A DNA stretch of 64,000 nt from Polydactylus sextarius (Eukaryota; Chordata; Actinopteri; Polynemidae). The notes under the pieces are model-generated. The model worked only from the letters and a program-made list of their open reading frames with translations, made no database searches and was not told the origin of the DNA. The translations under genes were made by a program, and so were the position numbers. This document shows positions 37,334-50,706 of this stretch, one piece after another. Position 1 is the first letter of the stretch. Each line of letters begins with the position of its first letter. Location of the stretch: assembly GCA_016801845.1 (NCBI GenBank), contig CM028910.1, positions 11,438,629 to 11,502,628 on the forward strand, written 5' to 3'.

Positions 37334-37714
37334 TGGAGCAGTACAGCATCCCAGAAACTGCACTGCTTCTGCTCCAAAAAGAGCCACTATCAAGACACTA
37401 ATAATTTTTTGGAGAAGGGGTTTCAAAGAGCTGGTATAATTCCAAGCCTCAAACTTTACTAGGCTTTAACTTTCATTTTTATCAAAAAAGATGAACTTCC
37501 AATATAAAAAACACAGTAAACAGAAATAAAATAACAGTAAATCTTATCCTTTGCAGAAGCTCATCGCTCTCTAGTAAAAGTAAAATCTCTCTTTTTTTTT
37601 TTACAACAGTTATGCAACAGCACTTACTTACAGTACTTGCAATAAAATAACTCTAATAGCCACTCGCTGTGTGTGGTGTCTTCTGGCTTTCACTCAGGTT
37701 TAATATAGAGTAAT

Positions 37715-37915
37715 GTTTGTCCTGGGATCATTAATACGTATTAGCTGGCCATCTAAGCTCATATTTCTGTATTGCTCAGTAACAGGAGCATAAACAGCCC
37801 TCTTCTGACTGGGCCATCTCTACTGATATAATTAATATTTCCAATTATTGATCTGAGAGAGTGCTGAGTGGTGACTGTCCGGGGGCCCCGGCTTCAGCTA
37901 ATAAATCTTTAGTGT
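37715..37915. promoter_or_regulatory. candidate conserved noncoding element with palindromes
   Basis: Repeat-free block with TAATACGTATTA, a perfect 12-bp palindrome (37732-37743), a cluster of AATTAATATT/CCAATTATTGATC homeodomain-like sites, and CCGGGGGCCCCGG (37879-37891), a near-palindromic GC island of 13 bp. Confidence 0.38.
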
Positions 37916-37949
37916 ATACAGTAAGAAGGAGACAAGACGAGTAAGAGAG

Positions 37950-39330
37950 AGAGTGTTACACTGAGAGACAGTGAGAGAGAGAGAGAGGTGGTGTAATGAT
38001 TTACAGTTATGAAGTGCCTCGTTGCAATCACAATAATTGTTCATTAACAATAAATTTACAAATGAAGATCAAATTTAAAAGGCTTACTCAAGCTGGTAAT
38101 AAACAATTCTTCATGTTGTAAATGAACTGGATATGAAAAGACAACTCGCCACTTTTTACACGACAATGTGACGATGCTGTTGTGTAGTTGTGCAGCGAGT
38201 GACTTGTCTTTTCAAAGAAAGGAAAGGTGCAGTTTTAGCCTGATAATAAAACACTTTGACAATGTTAAGAGTCTTTATAATGAACAGGTACTAGGGGCTC
38301 TTCATTTATAGCCAAAAAGTAAACTACACTCAGCATAATTTGCACATCAGTAATTCCCCTGTGTAGACTCTTTATATGGGATATTTGTTGGGTACTGAAG
38401 CTAGACAAAGATGGAGCACAGCCAGGCTTAGATCTACACCTGTTTTCTCAGTTATACTCACACATATGTATCTATACATTCACTGTATATACAGAAGGAG
38501 ATTAATTTGGTAGAGTTCTGCACACTGCACTCTTTTCCTTATTGATGTATCTGTCATTCGGTTCACAAACTGTAAAGAGAACATAATAAAAATGCACATC
38601 AGGAATTGCCTGAACATGAGGCAATGCTTTTTTTCCCTTAGTGATTCTTAACAACAGACCAAAACCTTGTGGGTTTTATTTATTTATTTATTTTTTTGTA
38701 ATTTTATACATTAACCAATCAACAAATTATCATATGTGTATCTCCTCTCATCCATTCATGAGTTATCCATTTCTGAAATTCAAGATATTCTCAAATGTAT
38801 GTGTGGTTACGTGCAGGTGTATTTCTGACTGAATCATTACTGCACTTTTAAATGAAATTCACTCACGCTAAAGTATTGAATCTATGTTACCGTGTTCATA
38901 TACAGTCTGTGCATGCGGGAGGATGTTTGTGCAAGTGATTTATAATTTACCCATATGTGAAAATGTGCTGGCGGCAGCAGTGTGGTGGTCCTGATAAGAA
39001 GCATCAGTCAGGGCTGAGGAGATGGCAGCCACTATAAGCTTTGGGATTCCTATCAGAACCAAGAGGATTTAGAGCTCGAGGCGCTGACATGGACAGAGAG
39101 ACACCCACCTGCAGACCTCAGCTACTCCGAATCATATTTGTATGTGCGTGAAAAGTTCTACCTCTGATGCTCTATCCAGTCTGAATACAAGTAAAAACAT
39201 GAACTTTATGATGATCTCCCAAAGTATAAAGGCTGAATTATGTAAAGTGGAATTTTGGCATTCAGATATAAAATGCAGGCTCTTGTTTATGAAGAGCAGT
39301 TAGTTTTTATTTTGTAGATATTTTAGCACA
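37950..39330. other. gene-free stretch
   Basis: AT-rich intronic DNA with a TTTA repeat near 38675-38696 and GA-rich patches near 37945-37987. No exon was recognised. Confidence 0.5.
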
Positions 39331-40560
39331 AGTAAGTGTTAATTCTTTCCAAAGGCTGAATAGCTCCTTTTGGAACAAAACTGTTGATACCCATCTGTTA
39401 CACTGAATGCTCCTTGTAATGCACCAGTTAGCAATGAGGCTGTAGCTAACTCACAAACATGTGCAATCTGTAGCACCATTACTACGAGTACCACTACAAC
39501 ATCTCTGATTAAGACCATTAGACCTTCTGTTGTACTATGCCATCCAAGTTCTTGTTTATCTCTAACACTAACTGCCTCCCAGACAGCCTGAAGTCCATCT
39601 ACAGAATGTTTTCCAAAAGCCTTTTCCAACCCTCTCCATTACCATAGCTTTACTAGCTGAAGTGATTGGCCAGCTGTCTGACTGCTACAGCCCTCATTAT
39701 ACGGACAGCAGAACTCAGTTCTCATCAAGATTTCATGAAGGTGAATGTCACACATCAAAAACCACCTCATCTGTGGCACCCCATGACTCAGCAGAGTTGC
39801 ATGGCATGAGTCTGAGCTAGTTCTTATCAAACTCTATTACTTGAGTATGATCAACTCAAAATACCATATATCTTACCCTCTGAGTTTGCTTAAAACTGTC
39901 CCAACATTTCGTAGAGACAAAATCACCCACACTCACGCCATGCTTGTCTGTCTGGATGATTATGTCTTCCTGTCTTTGGGAGTATAAGCTTTCTACCAGT
40001 ATTTGTATAAGAAACTCTGAGTCCTGCAAGACTTGTGCAGTAGACTAGGGTATGTGGGTGACAGAAACAGTGTGCAATCATGAAGGGGGGTAGATAGGGG
40101 GATTGAGCTAATGCCTAAATCCTGTCCTACTGAGCCTGTAGCAGGGCGTCCAAGAGATAAAGAGAAACAGAGGGAGAGAGGAGTGAGAGACTGAGGGAGA
40201 GATGGAAGAGGGGAGGAAGAAAAGGATCTTACAGAAGTGACAGAGAAGGGAAATCTAATGAAAAGACGCTTGAGTAGATGTAGAGATCGAGAGAGAAGGG
40301 CATGAGGATGTATTAATAAGAAAAAGGGAAACAAAAAGACAAAGCCCCCCTCCCTCCTCCTCATCTCCTGCCCGTCCTCATCCTCGACTTCCTGACTTAT
40401 GAGCCACACTTTGGTTATCAGGGGAAGGGCATCACTCCCAGACATCTTTGGCACGGCTGCTTTTCAAGCCCAGAGAGCTATTGACATGGCGCGTTACTGT
40501 AATGCGTGAAGCAGTGGGAGACTCATTGTAAATCTGTGTCAACAAATGCTGGAGCAGCAG

Positions 40561-40564
<4 letters not shown>

Positions 40565-40617
<53 letters not shown>

Positions 40618-40618
40618 T
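40565..40618. repeat. compound (CT)18(GT)9 microsatellite
   Basis: 36 bp of CT joined directly to 18 bp of GT. The CT half is a homopurine-homopyrimidine mirror sequence able to form H-DNA. Confidence 0.97.
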
Positions 40619-41499
40619 CTGCCTTGCTTTGCCTCTCTCTTGCATTTACCATCCTATCTAATGAATCTTATCTGCACAGCACACTGGAGGCTTAAGCTTT
40701 TGGTGGGCTCACATCTCTCCCACACACACAGACGCTCTCTCGCTCTTTTCTTATTCTGCTCGCTGTTTGATGTGGTTTACGCTCTTCAATTCATTTTGAG
40801 GAACTGTCCATAGAAAGATAAGATCGTGTCGACAGACCCAACCCAGTGGCTTCAGAAGGGCAACATCATGCCAATCCCAGCATGTGCCACAGCCAGAGTC
40901 CAGAGTTGAACAGGAAGTAGAGAAATAGCAGAGGATGTGTTCCGTGACAGAATTACAGATCTGGACTTGTGTGAGGCCCTAATGCTTAAAGGTGCCCTTA
41001 CGCACTGACGCCATGTTCTCTATCTGTCTGCTGAGTTGATATTTGCTTTGAGGATTATGTCCAGACTGACTGTCAGTCAGTCAAGTCAGTCCGTAACAAC
41101 TATGATAATGATGTACAATATCACATATAGCACAAGCACATGGGAGTTCACTGCTGCAAGTGCAATAGGTGATATGGTCTGACATCCACATCATGGTTAA
41201 CTACAATGATTACTTCATTAACATTAAATGAAACATTCATATGCACAGTATATATGAGATAAAGGCTACTGGTCATAGTTTTTGTTCTCTACTTCTTATA
41301 CTACGGGATATTTTTGCAACAGTTCATAACAATTAAAAGACAACTTTTCATACAGTGTATCTTCATGATATAAATACTGGCTAATAATGACAGTATCTGC
41401 ACTGAAATCGATTGCCTCCAAGCTTCTAGTTCACTGTGATTCTGGCTGCCACCAAGCTGGAATTTTTACAGAAAAATAAAGTCTCGATTTACGGCACAC

Positions 41500-41990
41500 A
41501 AAAAGCGTGTCTGCCACCGAGCGACTAAAACGTCTTCTAAGAAGTGCTTTTATTTTCCACAGCAGCTCTCAGTAGCTTTCAGCAGGTTGTGGAAATGGCG
41601 GATGGTGGAACAATCTGTGTAACTTGTGGAAACTCTACCCAATAAAAGAAAGAGAGCACTGTTGTCAGAGGAGGCAGAGAAGGCAAAGGCAGAGAGTGAT
41701 AGAAATGGGTAAGAAGACTGAACTTCAGACCGACATTCACTCAATGGAGAAAGCCTCGGTCGGACTGGGACAGAAATTCAGCTCTAGACTCTGGATCCGC
41801 TGGGACCAACTTTATGGATTTTTTTTCCACAGTCCACTGGTTCAGTGCTGTGCCCCGCTGGGATTTGTCCCAGCAGTCACAACTGTGCTGAGAGCTCCAA
41901 AACAACATTCAGTTGGCGTTATTTCTGGTAGATCAGTAAGTAAACCTGCTTACTTTTTAATACAAGTAAATTTTACCCTGCCACTATGAT
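41500..41990. other. possible dispersed-repeat fragment
   Basis: The segment is GC-richer than its surroundings and has a 121-codon plus-strand frame (41624-41989) with no recognisable domain. The wording of the sequence (CAGCAGCTCTCAGTAGCTTT, then TGGCGGATGGTGG) is reminiscent of repeated DNA in fish, but I cannot name a family. Confidence 0.25.
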
Positions 41991-42569
41991 TTCATTGAAA
42001 TTGGGATTTGTGGTTCAAAATGGGATTCTTACATTTGCTTCCTGCTTGTTAGCCACGTTGCTAATGGTACCATTAGCATTGAAAATCAAACATCTATAAT
42101 ACATAATCCCTTTGATAACCACAAAGAATATTTTTTTTACTGGTGGTGGCCCTCCATCTCTAAGGAGTTGATAAAATGGAAAGCAATTCAACTTTAATAC
42201 CATTTGAAAACACATGGGGGAAAAGATGTCTATTGCCATTTTAAAATGGGCACACGTGATTAGTTCAGTTCGGATTAAACACACAGAAAGGTTTGCATTT
42301 AGGATTAGATGTGATTCATTGTTGTTGTTGCTTTCAGGTGCATTAAAGCATTAGGCTACGTCGACAGTTTACCTAATGAAATCAATGTACTGAATGTACC
42401 AACATGACTTAAATTGTGAAACATGCATAATGTCAGTTTTGGTGAATTTTCCACATGCTACGCAGCCATATAAGCATTCAAACTGGCTTGTACATGGAGA
42501 CAAACACACACAAATACGCACGCATGCACGCACATACACACCCTTAGCTGCATGTTTCCTTTACCCTCT

Positions 42570-42800
42570 GTGTTGAGCCCAGAATGCTCCCGCTGCTGTC
42601 ACAGCAACTCCAGGATTGTGACAGATTACGGCCTGCTGCCCTGACCAATAGGAGCCAAGAAGTGTTGCCTGCCCACTGACTCATAATTCTTGGCATACCT
42701 ATGCCGAGTTGACGTTTCTTTAATGGTCCCTAGACCTCCAGTAGGCATCCTTGTCCTGAGCACTATGATTGCCTATTAGCAATTCACTAGTTCTTGCACT
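42570..42800. promoter_or_regulatory. candidate conserved noncoding element
   Basis: Repeat-free, GC-richer block with a CCAAT box at 42645-42649 and AT-rich homeodomain-like sites near 42670-42690. Texture-based. Confidence 0.3.
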
Positions 42801-43399
42801 TTTCTACCCTTCCACACCCGATACCACTCCTCCTTGGAGGGGAGAGGACCAGCGGGAGAGGAGGCCAGAGGAGAATAGAGATAGACGGGAAAGAGGGAGA
42901 AAAATAGGGACGCAGCCAAGCATGTTGGCTTCGGACTGGAGAGAGGTCTAAGTGGTGCCAGAAAGAGAGAGACAGGAAAGGAAGGAGACAGAAATGTAGA
43001 TAGTAACAGTGCTGGGGAGGCACAGATCCGACATTTTTAGTCCCAATGGCAAAAACGATACCTGAATTTTGGGTATCATTTGCTCCTGTTACAAGCTAAT
43101 GCTAAGGGGGTATAAAACTATTTAATCATCTAGATAAGAACAAAGGATGACGTATGTGAGTTACAGAGACTGGCACAGTGAACATAACCAAGTGGATTAT
43201 TACACTGTTTGAGTTGGAGTGGCTGCCTGGCACATATGCTAAGGCACATACACATGACCATTGAATAACATTAAATTGAAGTGAATAAATGGACCTTATT
43301 GTCAACCTACTATATCATTTCAAAAATGGCAATTGCCTCCTTTAACGTTTGGTCCCTTTCACTGTACATACAGTATGTTTTCAGTCTATAGGGCCTCTT

Positions 43400-43565
43400 C
43401 CCCAGGTCTCTACACTGATACGCCACTGGAGGAGTTCTCCATTCGATCTCATTAACCAGCCACATCTGCCGTAGCTGCAGATCAGTGTGACATACTGGAT
43501 ATTAATGAAAGGATGATTGAGCATTTGTTATCCTATAGGACTATTATCAAGTTAGTAAAATATGG
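43400..43565. promoter_or_regulatory. candidate conserved noncoding element
   Basis: Repeat-free block containing TCATTAACCAGCC and GGATATTAATGAAAGGATGA, ending at a GT tract. Texture-based. Confidence 0.3.
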
Positions 43566-43601
43566 ACTTGGCAGAGTTGTTTGGGCAATGTGTATATTAG
43601 C

Positions 43602-43603
<2 letters not shown>

Positions 43604-43639
<36 letters not shown>
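43604..43639. repeat. (GT)18 microsatellite
   Basis: 36 bp of GT preceded by CGC, another CG/GT junction. It is complementary to the AC tract that starts 114 bp downstream. Confidence 0.96.
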
Positions 43640-43641
<2 letters not shown>

Positions 43642-43752
43642 ATCAAAGGGGGATTGCAAGAAGGAGCCAGAGCTCACAGGATCGACACAGGGCCAGCCTG
43701 CTCTGTCCATCTGCTCCGAGCTTCATTCCCAGCATATCAATACCCCACGTCT

Positions 43753-43775
43753 ACACACACACACACACACACACA
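43753..43775. repeat. (AC)n microsatellite
   Basis: 23 bp of AC, in inverted orientation to the GT tract at 43604-43639. Confidence 0.95.
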
Positions 43776-45600
43776 GCATTCTGTCACCGGCGACTTCTGC
43801 TGGTTCCATCACTCTCCTACCACTCCAGCTCTTGGCTGTGAAGCCTGCTTATGTTTCATCCTGACACTTAGAGAAAATCCCCGCTTGTCTATAAGCACAT
43901 TCAGCACCAAACAAAAGGGACAGGCCTGTCTTCAAGCCCCGTCTCTTGTCTCCTCCTCCTTCTTCTCCTCCTCCTCCTCCTCCTGCTCTCGAGTCTGATG
44001 CTGCAACACGGTGAAATTGTTTGTTAAATAAACACAAAAGAAACTCTCAGTGTGTCTGCTTCAACCTTGAACTGCACAGAACCTGAGGGCCAGACAAGCA
44101 GCACACCGGCCTGACCTCTCGCCATTTCTCCCAATCTGCAGCAAACACACTCTGACGAAGTGAGAACAAGAAGCACTGGAGTGGAAAACACATTGGAAGT
44201 GTCTCTGCCAACTCCCACTCCTCACTGCCCCCCAATGCCTAAGGCGGCTTATTTCATTGGTAGGGTTTGGAGTGGGTGAGTGAATGCGATTTGAGGCAAT
44301 GTTTTATGTGTGTTGTGTATGTTCATGTCTAAATTTCATCACAAATTTTCAGCACGAGGGGAATAAAAGGGGTTGTGTCATGTAGTGTGTATAAAAACGA
44401 TGTGAAAATTTATGTGCTGCAGGGTGCGCTCTAGTTTGGTATGGGATAGCCAGGAGGGATTTGTGCTTTATAGGATAAGACAAATATGTTCTTTAAAGGC
44501 CAAGGGTCCATGTGACAGATAAATGCACAAAAATCCTGTGAGACTCTTACAAGTGATTGTGGACTAGAAGTCTTTGTGGGTCCAGACCCAGCTCATGACC
44601 TGGGTTTAATTGGGTCTGTGTAGTCTCTTGTTCTTTGACTACAGGTTTTGACTGTCCTTGGTTCTCACTCTGATCAGAGAAAAAAACTATGCACAATGAA
44701 ATTTTGAACCCATGAAAATCTCTACTGAGGTGTAAAGCAAACCCTTTGCACTAATCTACAGTAAAACCTCCAGTTACTTAGTTATGATGCTCTAATTTGA
44801 GGAGGAACCGAATCGCTACATACTCATCTACTCCACCATCTTCACTGCTGACCTCATATTGTAACAGCATCCTTGACCTCATCTGCCCCTCACGCTTCCC
44901 TCCATCCAAGAACATTTGTACGCATGCATGCATTCATGAGCAGGTATTATTTTTTCTTTACAGTCACCGATATACAGCTATTGCAGACCAAGAAAAAGAG
45001 ACATGAGGCATGAGAGAGAGAGGGAGAACAGCAACAGCAGACACTCTGTGCACTTTACATGAACTCGAGCTAAATCACAATCAGAAGCCTCCCACACTTA
45101 CGCCCCTTCCTTGTCTTATAGCTTTAGTTATCTATTAATTTATTCATTTTAATGATGTTCATCTGAGCACATTCATCTAACAATTAGGACTTAAAGGTTT
45201 AACAGTGTGAAATATAGGACCTTAAATCCTGCTGAAATTACATTTAGGATCTGAGATGCATTCTCTCCTTGGTTTCCCTCCTCCTCCTCACCACTGCGAG
45301 TCGTGAGTTGGATTTTGTGTCTGTCTTTTCCGCTAGGTCACGATTGTTTCCCTCCATTCTTTGGCTCTGAGGGCATTCCTGGCTGCTCTAATGGCTTGTT
45401 CACACTTTCTGCTTTGCATTATTTCCAAACTGCAAATACCAAGGGGCCATGTCCCATTCTATGTCACAGGAAGTCTCCTGCTAAAGCACTTAACAATGTA
45501 ACCTACATACACTCAAGCATGGACAGAAACACTAAAGCAAGAGGCACACACGCACGCATGCACACACCATCACTTCGACATAGGGGGGCTCTTAACTCGA

Positions 45601-45631
45601 GGGTGGTGGTGGGGTGGGGGTCACACAGGGG
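45601..45631 (+). other. G-quadruplex motif
   Basis: Runs of 3, 4, 5 and 4 G with loops of up to 7 bases on the plus strand. Confidence 0.6.
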
Positions 45632-45849
45632 ACGCTTTATTTGCTCTCAGCCTCTGCCACCCACAGAACTCAGCCAATACAGTGCACAGTGCTTATTCCA
45701 CAGTAAAGAGGACAGAGAAAAAGAGAGAAATAAGAAAGAAGGGTGCAAAGAAAATGGAAAGAGCCAAAGAAACTGATTTTGCCTCATAGTTCATCTTCAT
45801 CTGAGTGCCCTGTCCTAAACCCCAGTTCATGAAATAAGTCCTGCTGAAA

Positions 45850-46010
45850 ATCAATGGCAGTCGGAGCCGTGTAAAGGTCAGCCATTCAGCAGCGCTGGCC
45901 TTGGTGGACCAGTCAAGCCCAGGCTTGTACTGTGAAGCTCAGCTAAGTAGAATTAATGGGAGGATCGATTATTCTGCACACAACTTAAACTGAACTAAGC
46001 AGAGAATCAT
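45850..46010. promoter_or_regulatory. candidate conserved noncoding element
   Basis: Repeat-free block with CAGCAGCGCTGGCC, AGAATTAATGGG and GATCGATTATTCTGC motifs. Texture-based. Confidence 0.3.
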
Positions 46011-46687
46011 TTTGAGGCAGGAACTGTACCATGACATAGAATGAGATGCATTTGCCACATAGCGAACCCCAGAACTCATTTAGCACGCACAAAGTAAAGG
46101 GCGGGAATAAAAAGAGATTTTTAAATAAAGGATCTCACACTCCCTCCATCTCTACTCTCGTCTTTTTGAGTTCACCCACTGCACGCTAACCCCGTAATAA
46201 TATGCTGTATCCACCCCATATTTGATACATAGAAGCACTTTTCCTCTTTTCCTCCCCCTCTCTCCCTTCTCCCCTTGCCTCTTTTTTTATTTCATGTCAC
46301 CTCGGGCACCTCATTCTTCTTGTATTTTTACCTTGTTTAAAACAAAATCAATATGGAACCGGAGGAGACAAATCAACGTACGGTGGCACTGCAGGAGGAG
46401 GCCCAGCAGGCTCCCGCCTCACTGGTCACATGCTCCTCTCGCTTTAGTCCGTGCAATGGGGGAGGGGTGGAATAAGTGAAGGAGGGAGGTTAGGGCAGGT
46501 GGGTGGAAGTAAAGATGTAAGGTTTGACTTATGGAAGGATGAAATGATGAGAGACCAAAGGGCTGGAGAGGGATGAAAGGGAGCTGGTGAGGGATGAAAC
46601 AACACTCCAATGGGAGGGCATATGGAAGGAGAAGTGAATGGAGAGAGGGATGAGAGAAAGAGAAGGAGAGGAGTGGGCGGCAGTATG

Positions 46688-46711
46688 GGTGGTGGTGGTG
46701 GTGGTGGTGGT
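46688..46711. repeat. (GGT)8 microsatellite
   Basis: 24 bp of GGT within a purine-rich plus strand (46440-46740). Pro/His-rich antisense frames over it are repeat by-products. Confidence 0.95.
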
Positions 46712-47639
46712 AGCGGTGGTGAAAGGAGGGGGGTATCATGGAAAATTCTGCTCCAGTGACTAGAGAGCAGAACGGGAGCCCTCATCTATAATGTATATCA
46801 TGGATCCGTGAGAGATTTTCATACATATAAAATGGAGCAGCACCAGGAAGTGTCTCGCTGCCACAGCTCAGCCGAGAATCGCCCGTGGGGGCAATTTCAA
46901 TATTCTGTTCTGTTTGTACTTTCATACTGTTAATTCACATATACCTCTATATTCCTTAGCGTTCCTTCATACTGTTTAAGTCAAAAAGGATTAAAAGATT
47001 CCATGACTGTATGTAAACAAGATTATTCAAATACCTCGACAATGAGTGAGGAAAGGTTTTTTTTATGTATATAACCTTTTTTTCAACACTTGGAGTGAAC
47101 ATAGAGAGTCATTCCAACAACCTAAAAATAAGTTAAAGATTCCAAAGTTTATGAAACAGTAGAGAAAATAGATGATATTTGGTACTTATATATCCATCAT
47201 AAACCCTTGTCTCTCCCTCCGGGCTTGCATTTCTTTCTAAGCAGTTGGGACAGCAAACATTGGCATCATGTGGGAATCGGGTAAAAATGAAATAAATAAA
47301 CATGACAAGTGGCCACTTAGCCACAGCCTCCCTCATTGAAACCTGATGAGGGCCCTGTCTAGGCAAACTTCAACAAACGCTAAGTGACATGCTTAAGTGG
47401 GTTCAGGTTGCGCATCCGGGGTAATTCAGTAAAAATACAAATGAGGCTGGCTGGGGAAACAGATCACTATGCACTCATTCAAAATAGAAGGAGAGAGAGA
47501 GCCAGGCACAAAGAGCGAGGGAGAAAGACTTTTATTTCTTTTCTCGGTCCTTCAGAGGATTCTTTCGGTCTCGCATCGACCAGATGGTACACACACAATT
47601 GCGCACACACACACAAACACCTTGCCCCAGCCATAAACA

Positions 47640-48010
47640 GCGCTATATAGACCCAGTGATTTCCCTCATTGGGAATCGATAACAAATAACTTCGCTTTTC
47701 ACTGGCTATTATGGTCAGTGTCGACCATACCCAGTCGTCTTTATCTGCACACCAGTGTCACGCCTGACCTTGAGCTCTCTCTGCTCCCCAGGTAGATTTC
47801 AAGCAGAGGGCTCGGTCCTGGTTTTTGGAAAGGTTCAAATTGAGCCCTATGGGAGTGAGGAGCAGGGAGCAGCCATCTCCCATGACAGATCAATGGTGGG
47901 TCTCACCACAGGGCAGGGGGCCAGCGACTCGCACAACCTGCTAATAGAATCCCAATGTCATTGCTGACACTACATCGCCGGGGCTGCTGGAGGTTAGCCT
48001 GAGGTAGGAC
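47640..48010. promoter_or_regulatory. candidate conserved noncoding element
   Basis: A long repeat-free block of balanced composition. A plus-strand frame of 70 codons (47755-47967) crosses it but has no recognisable domain, so I read it as noncoding. Confidence 0.33.
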
Positions 48011-48492
48011 AGTAGGACAGCCACAGTTTAAAATGCCTTCAAGGTCTCCATGTTTCACATTACTCTGCCATGTCTGCGTGTATGTGGGTGACAACTGTAC
48101 ATGATATGCCTCCAATTGTTCCAAAGTAAGACGTGGTGACATGCAGGATGATTGCCACAAATTTCGTATGTGCTGCATACAAGGCAAAGACATCTCCAAC
48201 TTTCTTCAACTTGCTTGCCCTCATACAAACTCTTTGGACCCTTGCAGTCTCTGCCTGGCTTTTAAACTAAATTCAAACTCTTTGCCTTCTTTCCTTTTGC
48301 ATTTTTTAAATTCTCTTCTTCCATGAACCCTCTCAGTTCAAAGATACAGTGGCAATTTTAGGCCGTCATTAACACCCCAGACACACCCCAACGCAGTGCA
48401 GAACAGTGAAACCTATGATTCATAGCACAAATCATTTCATATGTTCCACTTACAGGCAGGCAGTGGTGGCTGTTAAGCCACTATAAACACCT

Positions 48493-48512
48493 ACACACAC
48501 ACACACACACAC
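48493..48512. repeat. (AC)n microsatellite
   Basis: 20 bp of AC. Confidence 0.93.
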
Positions 48513-48519
48513 GTATGAG

Positions 48520-50650
48520 TGAGCGATGAGTGTAGGGGAAATCTTGGTCACCAGAGGAAACTTGTCTCAGAGAGTCTTAAGAGCTCCTGATGAAGATGAA
48601 GAGAGGATTTAGACCTTTGCATATTTTACTCCCACTTTTACTCTCTGTGTTCTACTGTGTGTGTCAAACTTGCCCAGCATATATATGTACGAGGCTTTTC
48701 TGTTACTCCTCTCTCGCTGGATTTTCTCTTCAACACTAACAGTTAAGTTTTACAGCTTGAGATGTTTCAGATGCTGCACTGGTGCTGAGGTTTCATGTCA
48801 TATCTGCCGTCATGGGTCTCGGCTCAGAGTGTAACATGAATTTCTGACATACACAATAACCAACACTGGGATGTGTAGTATAAAAAAGTACACACTGTCA
48901 ACAGTTAGTACTCTAACAACTTTAATTATCCATTGACCCATCTTCCTTCTGTCAGTGGGAGTCATGACATTTGCCAGTCGCATAGCATGTCAGCCCCTGG
49001 GGGCAGCTTGAAAATCCACCAGCAAACAGCTACTGTACGTTAATTAATTACCATGAAATTAGAGTACCGTCTTTTCAAATGACTGCCTCCATTGCACTAT
49101 GCCCTCCACTTTTCAGTGACTTCATCAAAACCCACATGCCCCTTACAGTATCGCTGAACAACAGCAATGAATATGGGCTCCGTCGCTCCCATTCAGGACA
49201 AAAAACAGATGGACAGTAAAGACATCTGAGCAGATGTACACAGACACAGCCAAGTGGAGGGGAAAAACATTCACAAGAGAAGCACACACTACAGACTGAG
49301 CAACACTGAATTTTACAGCCTGATACTCATACTTGTAGAGCTGTGTTTTATTTCAAAATATTTATTATTTACACTAAAATTTAACTTTGATACTGTCCTC
49401 TAAGCACATTTATACAAAACCTTTACAAAAACATAAACCTTTTACCACCTGGGTCATAAAGATCATCCTAGTTTCAACCTGGTTTCAAACTAAAAAACCA
49501 AATTGTAAGTTAGGATTCATACATTTACACCTCTGTTATCAAACTGTGCACATACATGAACATGATTCTGAACATTTGAGGATATTCTTATAATTCTTAT
49601 TAAAATTAAATAAATAAGTATAGAACTTTTTAAAGACATGATCTGCAGCGTGGTTCATACACCACATGAAGACAATCTATAATATGAGATCATCTATTTA
49701 CCCACACCTATTGTATACTTTGTCATTCCTGCTATGCCCTATTAATATTTCACTTACACAGTAATTTTCTTGCTGCTGATCCACTGACACTGATGATATT
49801 GACGGTTTAAGTTTCATAATATAGCATCAAATGATGTGACACTTTTCAATGTTTGACTGTATCTAAGTAATTTGGTTGGTGTTAAAGTATCGAAGTTCAA
49901 TAACAAGCTCTACATACTCGAGAATAATAAAATGCTGGACACTGGAGCCAAACCAATAAATCCAGTGTTATCTTATCGTAGATTACTTTTTGCAGAAAGG
50001 AAATGGCGAAAGCAATGGCACCATTAGTTTTGTCCACCAAAAAAAATGCTGACAAATTAAGCATAATTCAGCTAATATACTGTAATAATGTCATTTAAAA
50101 AGTCATAAACCAATGTTGATTTTGTTACAGATCTCAAAAATTCATATAGTGGCTATAAAACGTGAGAAAAAGACTGAATGCAGATATTTTTAAAGACCCA
50201 TGTGTAGACCCATCCTGCAATGGCAGAAGAAACAGGTTCACCATTGGGGAGAGTGTCCACAAGTAAATCCGTTGTGTAGCTTGAATAGATGAAAAAAAAG
50301 AGATACGAAAATATGACAAAATATATATACTATAATATACATCATATACCACGTTTGTATTACCCTTATATTGACATTGATATTGTCAATTTGTGAGATG
50401 TAATGTTAATTGTATTAGTGACAAACACAAAATCATTACATTACACAGAGTATATCTTCAAAACAATGCGAAATCTTCCTTGTGTTGTTTGCAAAAGTAA
50501 AAATTGTTTCTGCGCTGACAGCTGCAAAACACGAGTGCCACACTGGAGAGATCACATACAGAATAATATCCATCTCTTTAAGTGAATCCAGATTGGTATG
50601 GACGGTTGGTTAATTTCAGTGCTCAGTGATGTAAACAAATTCAAATGCAA
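48520..50650. other. gene-free AT-rich stretch
   Basis: AT-rich intronic sequence with no exon, repeat family or strong motif recognised. Confidence 0.5.
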
Positions 50651-50660
50651 ACCAACATGT

Positions 50661-50661
<1 letters not shown>

Positions 50662-50703
<42 letters not shown>
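50662..50703. repeat. (CA)21 microsatellite
   Basis: 42 bp of CA, followed by AAAACGACACAACACAACAC, an ACACA-rich degenerate tail. Confidence 0.97.

Positions 50704-50706
<3 letters not shown>

Noticed and set aside
39330..39840. Adjacent minus-strand frames that might be a decayed transposase
   Set aside because: No catalytic motif or family signature was found in any frame.
39993..40454. 153-codon minus-strand frame
   Set aside because: Leu/Ser/Phe-rich translation of a purine-rich plus strand; low complexity.
43513..43998. 161-codon plus-strand frame
   Set aside because: It crosses GT, CA and CTC repeats and has low-complexity content; no homology was recognised.
45303..45776. 157-codon plus-strand frame
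   Set aside because: No domain, biased Lys/Glu end from a purine tract, and no promoter or splice evidence.
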